Positions 11,625-23,519 of a DNA stretch of 64,000 nucleotides are shown here, piece by piece. This DNA is from Cryphonectria parasitica EP155 (lineage: Eukaryota > Ascomycota > Sordariomycetes > Diaporthales > Cryphonectriaceae). Numbering within the stretch: the stretch's first letter is position 1; every line of letters begins with the position of its first letter. A model generated the notes under the pieces. It had not been told where the DNA came from. It did no database searches and worked only from the letters and a program-made list of their open reading frames with translations. The stretch is from assembly GCF_011745365.1 (NCBI RefSeq), contig NW_024468918.1, positions 248,001-312,000 of the forward strand. The letters run 5' to 3'. The position numbers were made by a program, and so were the translations under genes.

Positions 11625-13330
11625 CTTGGGAGAACTGGCGGCGAGAAGGGAAAAGAGCGAAAGACACACGAGGTGCTAGGCGTCGGGACTGAAGGTGGGG
11701 AGCAAAGCTTTGAAGAGCTACGGTGCTCACATCGCTCGTAACAAGGAGGAGGAAGGGAGCGGGGAAAGGAGGTCGGCTGTCAAAGTTTTGTCGACCTCAA
11801 GTGACGTGGAGGAAGAGCAAGAGACACAGGACGGACAGTGTTCGAGGAGGAAGCTCCACCTAATAATAAGCTTATGTTGACATTGGGAACGAGGAACTGG
11901 GAGACAGAAGACAGTATGAATGCAAAAGGAGAAGGGGAAGAAGGATTGGATCCAGCTTATAGCACCCAAGGGTATAAATGTCTTAACAAATGATGATGTA
12001 CAACTCCTATGTACTACAACAGGGCGCTCAAAAGTTCATTCCTGGTCAGAAATAGTACTGGCAAGTAGGGTATAAAACAAACGGGCTCGGCGCGTTTAAT
12101 TGAGTTCGGATTTGATAGCGGAAGACTTACGGGAGGAAACCCCCACTAAGGGAAAAGGGATGAGGACAGGACGGGGCCGAAGCAACCACCTCCCGGCGCT
12201 TTCCACCACGTTGTTTCTAATGGGTTCGTCCCTTGTGCAAAAGTAGCGTTCGTGAGCTTGGCTGATCTCGTACCCCTCACTTCCAAGGGTTTGCTTACAA
12301 TAACCACGAAATCCTGGCCCCACAGCACAAGGAAAGATGGGCAGGAGGTGAGTTCAAAGACATAGAAGGATTGGGAAATAATTTTTGATTGGGGAAATAA
12401 TTGTTGCCTTAAAGAGAGATGCAACAGGCGAAATAGAGGTAAGGAGTTGAAGATAAACACCAAATCCAGCCGATACTTGCGGATCTAGAATGTGACCTGA
12501 GCATAAAATGAACACGTCTCCCCCCGCACTCTCCACCACGCAGTAATGCTACCTACTATAAGAATACCACTATTTATAATATCGGCTTGTACTCGCACAT
12601 ACGCACACAGGTCTACCACGATCTCGCCCCGTAGGGCTGAAGATCAGAAGATGTGCCCAGAGTGTGCTTGGCTAGGGGATGCAGATGGCGACGCTAGAGA
12701 GCACTGCCACACTCGGGGACATGTACCGTTGCCTGTGCAAAACCGCCCTCCTTGCAGGTATGACGTTGGTCGTCATGTAGACAATCTTACTCTGTATGAA
12801 TAGGAGATCCAGGTCTGTGTACTTTGAGTCTCGGGTCCATATTCGGTTGGCATGATGGCCGAGGTGCTTCGTGGTGGCAGACGACAAGAGCATGAGCTTC
12901 TCATGATGAACATGACAGCGCACGCCCAACAAAGCCAGCACCGTGAGGATAGATTGCTGTGGTGGACTCCGTCACTCGGTTTGGCATGTGATCATAATCT
13001 TGCATTCGGCACCAGCAAAATGTTGCTCTGCGGTCAGGTCTGGCAGCGACACCCGTCGTCGGCAATTAAATTGTGCGAGCAGATGGAACAAAGCCTACAG
13101 ACCCCATTTCACACTGGACTCATTCGTCATTGGTCTCATAAAACCCTCTCCACAGCAAAGAAAGCGAGACAGCAGTGGCCTGCCTGAGGAATGGGCAGGC
13201 AGCAACCATGCAAAAGCAACGCAAGCCATATAAACATGCGCAGGAAAAAAATTATGAGTCCATTCTTTTATCATGATTTAAGGCATCGTGGTTGTGGTAT
13301 AGGGCTGTGGTACTAAGTAGTACTGAACCT
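11625..13330. other. Intergenic, mannosidase promoter to calmodulin 3' end
   Basis: No coding region supported. Both flanking genes are on the minus strand, so this holds the 5' region of the GH47 gene and the 3' UTR of calmodulin. The open frames here overlap, are short and lack domains. Confidence 0.55.
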
Positions 13331-14427
<1,097 letters not shown>

Positions 14428-15851
14428 AGTTGTTGTGGATGTGGAGTGAGACTTATGAAGGGAGTGGAAATTCTGTCCCGGAGATTTCGTCGTCGTTGGC
14501 GAGAGAAACGCTGGTGGGCAGGTGAGGGTTACAGAGAGGGAAGCTTTCTGGTGGTGCAGGATTAAGATCCAGCTCTGGAGTTTGGGAAGGAAACGAGAGA
14601 GCGGGAAGAGGCCCCATCTAAAAGGGGCGGGCGACTTGGCGGGCGGGAGCCATGAGTGGGGTAGCGCCAACGGTGAAGAGGACCAGCCAGACACCCAAAA
14701 GGCCTTGATGTCACCCACTGACTGGACAGCATTTAACCACTGTAGGAACACGAGTCCCCTAGCCCGCAGGCTTCAGTAAGCCTGGCTGCTGGCTACTGGC
14801 TGGGCTTAGGCTTAGGCCCGGCTGCCTCAGACCACCACCAGCAGCTCCAGGACTTCAGGACCCAAGGATGGTCGTGTTGGGAGGTCTCCCAAGCGACGTT
14901 TTGCAAGTCCTTTCAGCTACTGTGCCTCTCCCTCTGCCCTTCCCCTCCAATCTACGTTCGTGCTGCCTTCTGACCATTGAGCTCGAGTCTGCATCCGGTC
15001 CTTTTATTTGGTCATGTATCAGTATGGTACCCTACCAAGTTATTATGGCTCTATTTCACCACCACCCCGGCTGATCATAAAGTACACGTAAACATCCTCA
15101 ACATATCTCGAAGACCTGCATAGAACTTGACCATGTAGCTCTGCCTTGTACATAGTAGCTGCTGTACAATGTAGTTTGTCCGAGGTCTTCATAACTCTGT
15201 AAGATCCATCCACCTCAGAAACAACTCAAGAAAAGGCTGCGCACAGTATTGTACAAGTTACATAGACCAGGCTGCCTCAGTAAGTAGCTTTTTTTTTGTT
15301 TGGGGGGGGGGCGGCTTAGTTACCCCCCCCCCCCCCCAAAGGTATTCCCAAGCAGCGACGTCAGAGACAATGGTCCAGGTGGGATTTAGGGCCTGGCTTC
15401 TTTTTAGACCAGCCTAGCCTGACCCGGTTGGTTGGTTAGCTTGCAGCAGGCTGAACATGCTTCCATCTTCCCCTAATTGCAGGTACTCGAGGCTGTAGCT
15501 CCAATTGCCCTTCTCAGCCTTCTCAGCCACTATTCGAGCCCCGATTCGTCAGTCTAAATCCAGGACAAGAACATCAACCATCATCCCAAGCTTTCTTACA
15601 TTACCACCACCACCACATCACCTCACCACCCACCCAACTAGACTACCTTGAACCTCACAAGGCCCCTGATGCGCCTGCATAACCTACCACCACAACAACA
15701 ATTGGCCATGTGATGTGACATACCCAGGCGACATCCCAGCCATCATCATCGACGCAACCCTGACCAAGCATAGTCCAACCACGAGCTGCCCAGAGGCCAC
15801 ATCCATACTGAGAAGCACTTCTCCCTCCCCCCCTCCCCCCAGGCGTCCGCC
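14428..15851. promoter_or_regulatory. Divergent promoter region, calmodulin / TLG2
   Basis: 1.4 kb between two divergent genes, so it holds both promoters and 5' UTRs. No ORF is supported. Notable are a T/G10...C15/A inverted homopolymer pair (15299-15340) and a CCACCACCA-rich leader near 15600 just before TLG2. Confidence 0.6.
15299..15340. repeat. Inverted homopolymer pair TTTG10 ... C15AAA
   Basis: TTT plus 10 G, an 11-nt spacer, then 15 C plus AAA. The two runs are reverse complements, so a G/C hairpin or G-quadruplex/i-motif is possible. It lies about 510 nt upstream of the TLG2 ATG. Confidence 0.85.
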
Positions 15852-17375
15852 ATGTGGCGAGACAGGACCAACCTGTAAGCTTCCCTGTCGTCACTTTACT
15901 TGTCGCTGTTCAGAGAGAAGCTTCTCCCTTCTGATTCTAACCACTCCCACCCGAACCACAGCTACCTCTCCTACCGGCAGTCCTACGCCCACCATCCAAC
16001 GCACCGCAACAAATATGGCGGCTCCTCCTCCGTTTCCGGCAGCACAATTGAGCGCTTTGGCGCAGCGACGGGGTCCTCGGTGCTCTTCTCCGCCGACGAC
16101 GACCGGCGCGGCCTTCTCTCCGCCGGGTCCGCCGACTACCATGACGACGGCGACGCCGTGATCGAGATGGACCTGCTCCCGCCACGCTGGGCCGACATCA
16201 CCGACGAGGTGACCGAGATCCTGGCCGACGTCGCCAAGAAATCCCAGAAGCTCGAGCGCCTCCACCAGCAGCACGTGCTGCCGGGCTTCGACGACGATGC
16301 CGCCAAGCGCGCCGAGGAGCGGGACATTGAGAAACTCACCCAGGACATCACCAAGGGGTTTCATGACTGCCACAGGTGCATCCAACGGATCGAGGCCATG
16401 GTGCGCGAGCAGCAGGCTGCCGGAACAATGACGAGGGCCGAGGAGGTCATGGCCAAGAACATCCGCGTCAGTCTCGCCGCCAGGGTCCAGGAGGCGAGCG
16501 CTGGGTTCAGGAAGAAGCAGAGCACTTATCTAAAGAGTGTGTTCTTCCAGCTGCTGTCTATCCCCTTCATCTTTCCGGCCCCCCCCCCCCCTCTTCCCTC
16601 CTACCTCTGCGTTCCCGTGTAGGTGAATTAATATGGGGGCCTCTACTAACAAAGAGACTTTGAAAAAGAGCTCCGCGGCCTCCAGAACCCAGCCCTTCCC
16701 TCGCCCAACCCAGAGCGCTCCTCCACCCCCCTCGGTGGCAGCTCCTACAACACAGACATCACCCTGCTCGAGTCCGAGACCGACAAGTCCTTTTCGCAGT
16801 CCACCCTGCAGTCCTCCCTCCGCCAGAAGCAGCTCCACAAGAACGACGCAGCCATCATCCAGCGCGAGCGCGAGATCGAGGAGATTGCGCAGGGCATCAT
16901 CGACCTATCTGACCTATTTCGGGACCTGCAGACCATGGTCATCGACCAGGGCACCATGCTGGATCGCATCGACTACAACGTGGAGCGTATGGCCACCGAC
17001 GTCAAGGAGGCCGACCGGGAGCTCAAGGTCGCGAGCGGGTACCAGAAGAAGACGACCAAGAGGAAGATTATATTCCTGCTGTTCCTGATCGTGGTGGGCA
17101 TGTTCATACTGCTCTTAGTAAAGCCGAAACACGGGATCGGCGGTAGCAGCGGCGGAGGAGGAGGAGGAGGAGGAGATGCTGGAGGGGACGGTGGAGGTGG
17201 TGGCGGTGGTGGCGGTGGGAGCCCGGGCGAGGTGAACATGGAAGATGGTATTGTCATGATGAGAGCTGGCGCTCAGGGTGGAGGGTTGGGCGAGATACTG
17301 GGAGGCGAGTTGCAGGATGATACGAGAAGACGGAGGGATCGTTTAAGGCCTAGGCTAGTCAGGACAGCAGGGTGA
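15852..17375 (+). CDS. TLG2: t-SNARE Tlg2 / syntaxin-16 type
   Basis: Qa-SNARE for fusion of endosome-derived vesicles with the TGN. Model: join(15852..15874,15962..16536,16657..17375), 438 aa. Intron 1 joins MWRDRTNL to YLSYRQSYAHHP, the conserved Tlg2 N-terminal peptide (Vps45-binding region in this family). Then come the Habc region (about 70-200), the SNARE motif with its zero-layer Gln in MVIDQGTMLDRIDYNVE, and one TM segment at about 337-356 (IIFLLFLIVVGMFILLLV). The second intron is inferred: exon 2 ends at LK plus one base, and the acceptor at 16655-16656 gives NFEKELRGLQ; frame and phase agree. It is odd in carrying about 82 residues after the TM, largely poly-Gly then Arg-rich (RRRRDRLRPRL), whereas syntaxins normally end a few residues past it. 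Confidence 0.93.
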
Positions 17376-17624
17376 CGGGCAGTCCAAAGGCAGCAAATAG
17401 GATTGTCTTCTTACGTACAATACCATTCAACATATGAACAGATCATATGAAGATATAAAAATCACCGATCTTGCACTCTGAAAGAAATCTACTTGTATGC
17501 GCTATATATATTTGTATATTTATAGCCAAAACACAATTCAATGTAGAGCGGATATGTCATTCCCCCAGGCTATGCAAATAATTCAAACCCATTTCGACTC
17601 AACAACAATATCATATAGCAGCAC

Positions 17625-20273
17625 TTATCTACCTTCGTTGATCCTCTCCATTTTCTTCTGCAGGCTGCCCATTTCATCTCCGAACTCCTCAAGCTCAATC
17701 CTCCTCTCCAGATCCAAAAGACTCGGCACAATCTCCCCATTTCCCCAGGCCGCATCGCAAAGGTTCTTCGCCTCCGCAAGACTTAATCGCGTTTTTCTTC
17801 TCAGCTGCGCTATTCTCGGGTTGCCCTGCGGCCACTCATAATCCCCTCTGCCTCCGCCTCTGTACAGATCCAGGAGCCTGATCGTTGCCTGTTTCTGCAC
17901 CGTCGGCGCGAGCGTGAACAGCCCTCGGTCGCGTAACATGGCGAGCAGTCTGATGCCACGCGCAAAGTGGAACTTGGCTGGGTGCAGAGCGTCGTGCTCT
18001 TTCGAAAGAAACGACGACGACGATGACACCGGTACTGGCGTGGTGAGCAGCGACACCGCGGTGGCCTCTGCTTCGGCCTCGTACCGCGTGTACATGAATC
18101 CCCACCTCACGATGGAGTTCTGCAGTTTTTTATCGAAGATCTGGCGGAGGGGGTGTTTATCGTGACGTATAGGAAGGTCGCGCGGGAGTCTCTGGAAGTA
18201 CGGATACGAGGAATCAGACTGCAGGAGTGCCGGGACATCGGCCACATGTGAGGTCCACATAGGCTGGTCCGATCTGGCATGGTCGGCGAAGATGCGGAGG
18301 ATGTCTAGAGACAAGCGCTCGAGGTCGACGAGGCGGTGCTCGCGGCCCAGGCGGTAAAGGATGGTCTGCCAGACCTCCACGGCGGGTGGAAAGCGACTGG
18401 CTGCTAGCTGGCGGCACAGAGAGATTTGCAGGTCGATGTGCTCTCTTGATTCCCCGGGTGTGACGTGGGGTGAGAGGTTTTGTAGGATGAAGCTGGAGAG
18501 GATATGGCTGGTGATTGGTGCCAGGCCGACTTTGTGCGCTGACATCTCCTGGAGGACCTGGAGCGTCATGGGGCCGTTGCCCTGACGGACGCAAGACTCC
18601 AGCACACGATCGCTTGCGGTTGCGACTATGCCGGATAGTACGGCTGATCTTGTCCTGAGGACAAGACGGTACGTCTTCCAGTCATCTGCTCGGACACAGC
18701 TCGCTAGCAGCTCCTCTTGTGCAGACTCATCATCAAAGAGATCTGGATGGATGTCTGACTGGAGTAGTTCCAACAGCGACTCGTTGTCGCCAACTGCGGC
18801 GTACTGTCTAATAGCTCTTACATAATTTGTGCGCGGGAGACTGATCTTGAGCTGTTCCAACTGCTCAATCCGATGAAGGACGCCCTGCGCATTACCCTCC
18901 CGCAGTGCAATGGATTGTAACGACAGCGGGCCGATGCCCTTCATGCCCATAGTGTAGATGACATTGATGGCAAAATCAAGTCCTACCCAAGAGCTTGCGA
19001 ACCACTTTGCTCCCAGTCTGTCGTTGTATGGCTTCTCTTGAATGCCAAATGTCTCGCCATGGACTCGATTGATCAGGTAGCTCAAATTTTGGCCGGTGAT
19101 GGGTATTTCTGAAGGCGAATCTGTAGGGCGGACCGAGGTCTCGGACTCGTCAGAGACCAGTCCCGCCACCGTCTTCTCGTCTTCCCGGAGTGAGGTGTTG
19201 GGATAGTAAGCACTCATGAAGCGTAAGAAGGGTCGAGATGTCAGAGATAGGGGTGTGTCGTTGAAATTACACAGCAGTATACGCCACTGCATGGCGAGGT
19301 TTGCGTGCCCTTTGGTGTACAGATACGGAATGAGAAGGTCGTAGAGCTTGCGGTAGGCGCTGTAAGTGTACAGAAGCTTAAGTGAATTCTGGACACGACG
19401 GTCCGGATTGGTGATGAATTTTCTTATCAGGTCGACAAAGTCGGCTTCATCAGGCCCGAAAGAGGACATCAAGGTGATGTGCCATCGCAGGAGCACGCTC
19501 CTGCGTGCGTTTTCAACCATGTAGGAAATGACCGTGGTGTACAGACGCGGCCACTGGACGTGGTGTGCCTCACGCATCCACTCGGCATAGTCGACAACAT
19601 CCCGCAGGAAGGCCTCGCTGGATAGAGCTGCGTCGAGAATCATGCTCCAAAATGCCTGTGCCAGCGGCCCATGCACCTGGTACAGCCTTCGTCTGTTGAA
19701 GATTGACTGCCACAACATGATCACGCCGTCGCGGCCCATCCGCCGGTGGACAAACTGAAGGAGACAGCTCCATAGTTGGATGTCCTGCTCATGTTCGGGC
19801 TGATTCACAAGTCTCATGCCCTGGCTGTCAGAGACGTTGATGTCGGATTCCTGGACGAGCCTGTCGTGGTCCACAGACAGCGACTGCCATTTTCCGTACA
19901 GTTTTGACCCTGGAGGTGGGTAGCTGGTGAATACCAAGTCCGTCTTGGCAAGCTTTCGATGCCTCGACAAGGCCTGCGAAATCCCCTGCTTGAGACCTTC
20001 GGAAAAAGAGATGTCCTCGGCATCAAGCTCACCCAACGTCACTTCCTCGGCGGCCGCCCTGGCCCGTCGTCGTGGTGGTAGTACCGAGGACGCGAGAGTG
20101 AAGGAGGAAGCATATCGTACTGTGTCGAAGTATGGCGAAATCCCACCATGATGAAGCGTCTTTCGGGGCCAGTTCCAATCAGAAAGCCTCGAAATGCCTT
20201 GTTGCGATTGTGCGATGCTAAGCAGCACTCGTCGCATAACTTTTCTCGTGATTAGACGTGTTGTTGCCACCAA
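17625..20273 (-). CDS. Large PPR-like mitochondrial protein
   Basis: Single-exon 882-aa protein. The N-terminus MVATTRLITRKVMRRVLLS is Arg/Ser-rich and nearly free of acidic residues, as expected for a mitochondrial presequence; Met13 is an alternative start. The body is almost entirely helical with loosely repeated units of about 35 residues (for example YVRAIRQYAAVGDNESLLEL, LLASCVRADDWKTYRLVLRT and GPMTLQVLQEMSAHKVGLAP), matching divergent fungal pentatricopeptide proteins. Such proteins usually bind organellar RNA, in maturation or translation of mitochondrial transcripts; the exact target cannot be read from sequence. It is divergent from COX7a across 379 nt, which fits co-expression of mitochondrial genes. 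The 3' end converges on TLG2, 249 nt away. Confidence 0.75.
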   Translation of the reverse strand: MVATTRLITRKVMRRVLLSIAQSQQGISRLSDWNWPRKTLHHGGISPYFDTVRYASSFTLASSVLPPRRRARAAAEEVTLGELDAEDISFSEGLKQGISQALSRHRKLAKTDLVFTSYPPPGSKLYGKWQSLSVDHDRLVQESDINVSDSQGMRLVNQPEHEQDIQLWSCLLQFVHRRMGRDGVIMLWQSIFNRRRLYQVHGPLAQAFWSMILDAALSSEAFLRDVVDYAEWMREAHHVQWPRLYTTVISYMVENARRSVLLRWHITLMSSFGPDEADFVDLIRKFITNPDRRVQNSLKLLYTYSAYRKLYDLLIPYLYTKGHANLAMQWRILLCNFNDTPLSLTSRPFLRFMSAYYPNTSLREDEKTVAGLVSDESETSVRPTDSPSEIPITGQNLSYLINRVHGETFGIQEKPYNDRLGAKWFASSWVGLDFAINVIYTMGMKGIGPLSLQSIALREGNAQGVLHRIEQLEQLKISLPRTNYVRAIRQYAAVGDNESLLELLQSDIHPDLFDDESAQEELLASCVRADDWKTYRLVLRTRSAVLSGIVATASDRVLESCVRQGNGPMTLQVLQEMSAHKVGLAPITSHILSSFILQNLSPHVTPGESREHIDLQISLCRQLAASRFPPAVEVWQTILYRLGREHRLVDLERLSLDILRIFADHARSDQPMWTSHVADVPALLQSDSSYPYFQRLPRDLPIRHDKHPLRQIFDKKLQNSIVRWGFMYTRYEAEAEATAVSLLTTPVPVSSSSSFLSKEHDALHPAKFHFARGIRLLAMLRDRGLFTLAPTVQKQATIRLLDLYRGGGRGDYEWPQGNPRIAQLRRKTRLSLAEAKNLCDAAWGNGEIVPSLLDLERRIELEEFGDEMGSLQKKMERINEGR

Positions 20274-20652
20274 AGATGGAACATTTCAACGCCAATCTTA
20301 TCGCCTTCTGGTATCCATAGGTATCCTTCTCATAACCAATGAGGCTATGAAGACAAATGGATGGTTGTGAGTGGCGGATTGAATTGTAATTGTAATAGCA
20401 AAAGTCGCTCGTGTTTAATAATTTATTCAGTAGAGGCTTTCTTCAGTGGGGATTAGAGACTCCATCTGATAGTTCGAAAAAGTGGCTGACTAAGCTTGGC
20501 AGCCCATCCGCCCTATCAGGGCCCAGCAGACAACCTTTACGCAGGCAGCTCGGCTTGAGTTCCATCTTCCGCATCGAACCATCAACTCCAATCCTTCAGC
20601 AACGACGTCAACAGAACGCTCTCCCCTCAATCCCACAACAATCATATTCAAA
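20274..20652. promoter_or_regulatory. Bidirectional promoter, PPR-like protein / COX7a
   Basis: 379 nt between two divergent start codons of genes for mitochondrial proteins. It must hold both core promoters. No shared motif is obvious by eye. Confidence 0.65.
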
Positions 20653-21248
20653 ATGGCGTATGTGTCACTCTCCCTCCCCAGGCCGATACTCCCGATCCCA
20701 AGGGAGGTTCCAACGCTCTCAATTGGCGCTCCCGACCCATCCCGATGCGGCGGCATATCATGATGATGAGGAGCCGGGACTGACTTGTGCTCACAATGTA
20801 GAGGCTTCGTCAACGCCGAGAACAAGGTGCCTCAGCACCAGCGCACCTACCAGGCTGCTTACAGAGGCCACACCCGCATCTGGCGCATTGTAAGCTCACC
20901 GAAATCCACCCCGAACCGACAACGAGAAGGATGAAGCAGAGGGCTGTGCAGACCCTTTACATGAACTGCGCCGTAGCAAGAGAGAGATATATATAGGGGC
21001 ACGAAACTTCGTTGCCATTGAAAGAGCCATCGCTGATTGAAATCGTCGAATAGCACCCCAGAAGCACCGTCCTGTACGTGCCTTTCGTCATCACTATGTG
21101 GGGAACCACTGCTGGTAAGTTATCACCTGCTGCTCCTTATACTGAGGCCGAGGGGAGACAAGAACTGATAACAATCTCGAATGTAGCCACGATGTACGCG
21201 ATGGGTCGCAAGGTTCTGGGCTATAACACTTGGTTTGGCAGCTCTTAA
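20653..21248 (+). CDS. Cytochrome c oxidase subunit VIIa-type small subunit
   Basis: Single-pass subunit of respiratory complex IV in the mitochondrial inner membrane. Model: join(20653..20657,20802..20889,21054..21114,21187..21248), 71 aa. The first coding exon has 5 nt (ATGGC) and the product begins MAGFVNAENKVPQHQRTYQA. The NKVP..Q..YQ N-terminal motif matches the COX7a family. One TM is at about residues 39-58 (VLYVPFVVTMWGTTAATMYA), followed by MGRKVLGYNTWFGSS. Junctions: HTRIWRI|HPRS and TTA|ATM, all GT-AG and in frame over 216 nt. The gene is easily missed because no exon exceeds 88 nt. Assignment to COX7a is from the N-terminal motif and topology; another small inner-membrane subunit is less likely. 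Confidence 0.85.
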
Positions 21249-21784
21249 GTCTTGAGGATGTCGAGGAGATTACAAAAGGAGAGTCGGGGTGAATGCGCAT
21301 GTAGAGAAGGATAGACGAGCAAAGCAATCAATGGAGGGGATCACCGCGCGAAGCGCTTTGATACTTTCATGGTTCAAAGTGCAGGTTCTAATTCATTACG
21401 CCCATTCTGACTTACTCAGTCGCTCCCCTGGTCACATCCGTATAAGCTTTCCCCCGGCCGAAATGCCAGTTGTTCAACTGTATCGCTCTTGTCTGCCAAA
21501 TGGCTATTTTGTTTGTACCATGAAATATGGTTGTCTAAAGTACAAGGTGGTTCAAATCCCCGCCTTTTGTAGAGAACGGTGTGATATGACTTTTTGGATG
21601 TGTGCGAAGATGCGTAGAGGGCCTCTCCGCCGTGTTAAAAAAACAGATGCCATCAGATGAGGCTGCCAAAAGAATCCTCCTGGACACGCAAGGCATGACC
21701 AATGATGCTCTGACTAGACGAGTTCAGATACCCCAACGAGTGCTGAGACATGGGCGAGGGGGAAGACAGCGACGTAGACAACGA
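21249..21784. other. Convergent 3' region, COX7a / clathrin light chain
   Basis: 536 nt between two gene ends; it probably holds both 3' UTRs. A GGTTCAAATCC stretch near 21551 looks like a tRNA B box but no cloverleaf forms around it. Confidence 0.6.
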
Positions 21785-22749
21785 CTAGTAGCCTGTCGCA
21801 CCAGGCGCCTTCTCGTCCTTGCGGAGGCTCATCAGCAGCTCACGGAAGCGCTCCTTGCCCGAGCCTGCAGCACCACCCTTGGCGCCCTTGCCGCTGACGT
21901 CCACAATTTTGGCGATGCGCTCCCAAGAGGTGCCGCCCGAGGTGGTGTCCTCGCGCGAAGCCAGGAATGCCTCAGCATCCTTGCGGGTGGCCGCGATCGA
22001 CTTCTCTTTTTTGTTGTTATAGTTCTCATAGAAATCGTCGATGTTGCGCTGTGCCTCAGCAACAGTCTCCTCCCGCTGTCGCGCGAACTGCTCTGCCCGC
22101 TTGGCATTGCCCTCGTCACGCTTCGCCCTCCATTCCTTGATCACCTCAGGTTCCTGCTCTTCCTCCACGTAGGCTGAGTATCCAGAGTTGTAGTTCACGG
22201 AAGGGCCACTGCTTGTGATGGCGCCGCCAGATGTCTGTGAAGAGGAAGAAAAGCGTTAGATACAATAACGACCCGGGAACGTAGTGTGCTCGATGGTGTC
22301 AGGAGTCGTTGCCATTTTGATTGTTGGATTTGTGGGGGGTGGGGGGGGGGGGAATCGTCATCGGTTGATTGGCACAAGCTCTGGGCGTGATCGGGTAGAG
22401 CAGGAAGTAACGCACCTCGTTGGGGCCCGAGATGTCAGGAAAGGCCGTCTCGAACTCTGTTGTCTGTCCACCGCCCAGCAGGTCATCATCGCCTGTCTCG
22501 AATGCAGCGCTGTCCTCTGCAGTCGCGAACTTGTCCGCATCGTCACCAAGGATGGCCTTCTCTCGCGCAAGGAAGTCGTCGGCAGAAGGGTCGCCCGAGG
22601 TGTTCTGGATGTCTGTCTGGGCTGCGAAGCGAGTAGAGTATCAGTAAGAGCAGAATTGTGGTGCAAATCAGGGGAACTGGGTCGCGTCGGGCTGGCATGA
22701 GCTTACCTCCCGAATCGAAGTCCTCGAGGGACGGAAAACGGTCAGCCAT
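21785..22749 (-). CDS. CLC1: Clathrin light chain
   Basis: Light chain of the clathrin triskelion; regulates coat assembly at TGN, endosomes and plasma membrane. Model: complement(join(21785..22234,22416..22621,22707..22749)), 232 aa. It begins MADRFPSLEDFDSG. An acidic N-terminal half (DDFLAREKAILGDDADKF, ETGDDDLLGGG) is followed by the heavy-chain-binding coiled coil, EEEQEPEVIKEWRAKRDEG through RREETVAEAQRNIDDFYENY. The conserved C-terminal block is TSWERIAKIVDVSGK and RFRELLMSLRKDEKAPGATGY. Splices are GGA G|CC and GAG|ACA, with phases 1 and 0. Intron 2 holds a G-rich run near 22335-22352. It is divergent from the CID-protein gene (770 nt) and close to AP-1 gamma and Tlg2, which act in the same pathway. 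Confidence 0.96.
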
Positions 22750-23519
22750 GTTGTTGTGATTGCTTTTGAAAGAAGAGAATTGGTGTTTCTGGACTGAGGA
22801 TGCAATGTGTGTAGATATGTGACAAGTTGTGGGAGGAATCTTTGGTGAGCAAGGCAAGTCGTCGTTGAAGGCAGTCTGGTTAGATGGGGAGTTGTTAACA
22901 ATCGATGTACTGTCTGTACAGTGGCTGCATGTGCCCATAGGTCAGGGTGGTCTGGGTGCTGGGTGCTTAGCTTCCCTGAGCTACTGGCCTTTCCTTTTGG
23001 AGCCTAGCTTGGTTGGACGCAGTGAACCCACTTGCAATAAAGTTGTTTGTTGACTGGTTCTCAAGACAAGAACCATTTCGAACCTTCTTCTTTCTCCTCT
23101 CTCCCTCATCACCAAAATTGATTCAGCAGTAGGAGGGACTGCATTGTTATCAACCTCAAGAATTGGGGTTTAGGCTAGAGCTCTCCTTTCTGAGGTGATA
23201 TCTGTCAAGTCGTCCTGAAACTGTTGGCATTCTTAGACGGAACGGCAAACGCCCGGAGAACTCACTCCAATCTGTAACCCAGCCGCTGGCCCGTCCTCTT
23301 TGAAGCTATCACCAGATTCCCAGAACGCGTCCTGCTTCGGCGCCTTTGAACTGTCACCGGAAGCTCCATTGAAGCCCAAACTCTGGTCTGGCCAACTCTA
23401 CCAGCTCACTGTCCCGAATAGGCCGCCCGCCATCCCCGACGTCGTACACCTAGACGCGGCGATCATCACTTGGATATTCCACCAGCGAGAGGGAAACTGT
23501 GACTTGAGGTCTCCTAAAC
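22750..23519. promoter_or_regulatory. Divergent promoter region, clathrin light chain / RTT103-like
   Basis: 770 nt between divergent ATGs. No ORF is supported and no clear motif is seen. It holds both 5' UTRs. Confidence 0.55.

Noticed and set aside
21535..21575. tRNA-like B box GGTTCAAATCC
   Set aside because: No pairing T-stem, acceptor stem or A box at the right distance on either strand.
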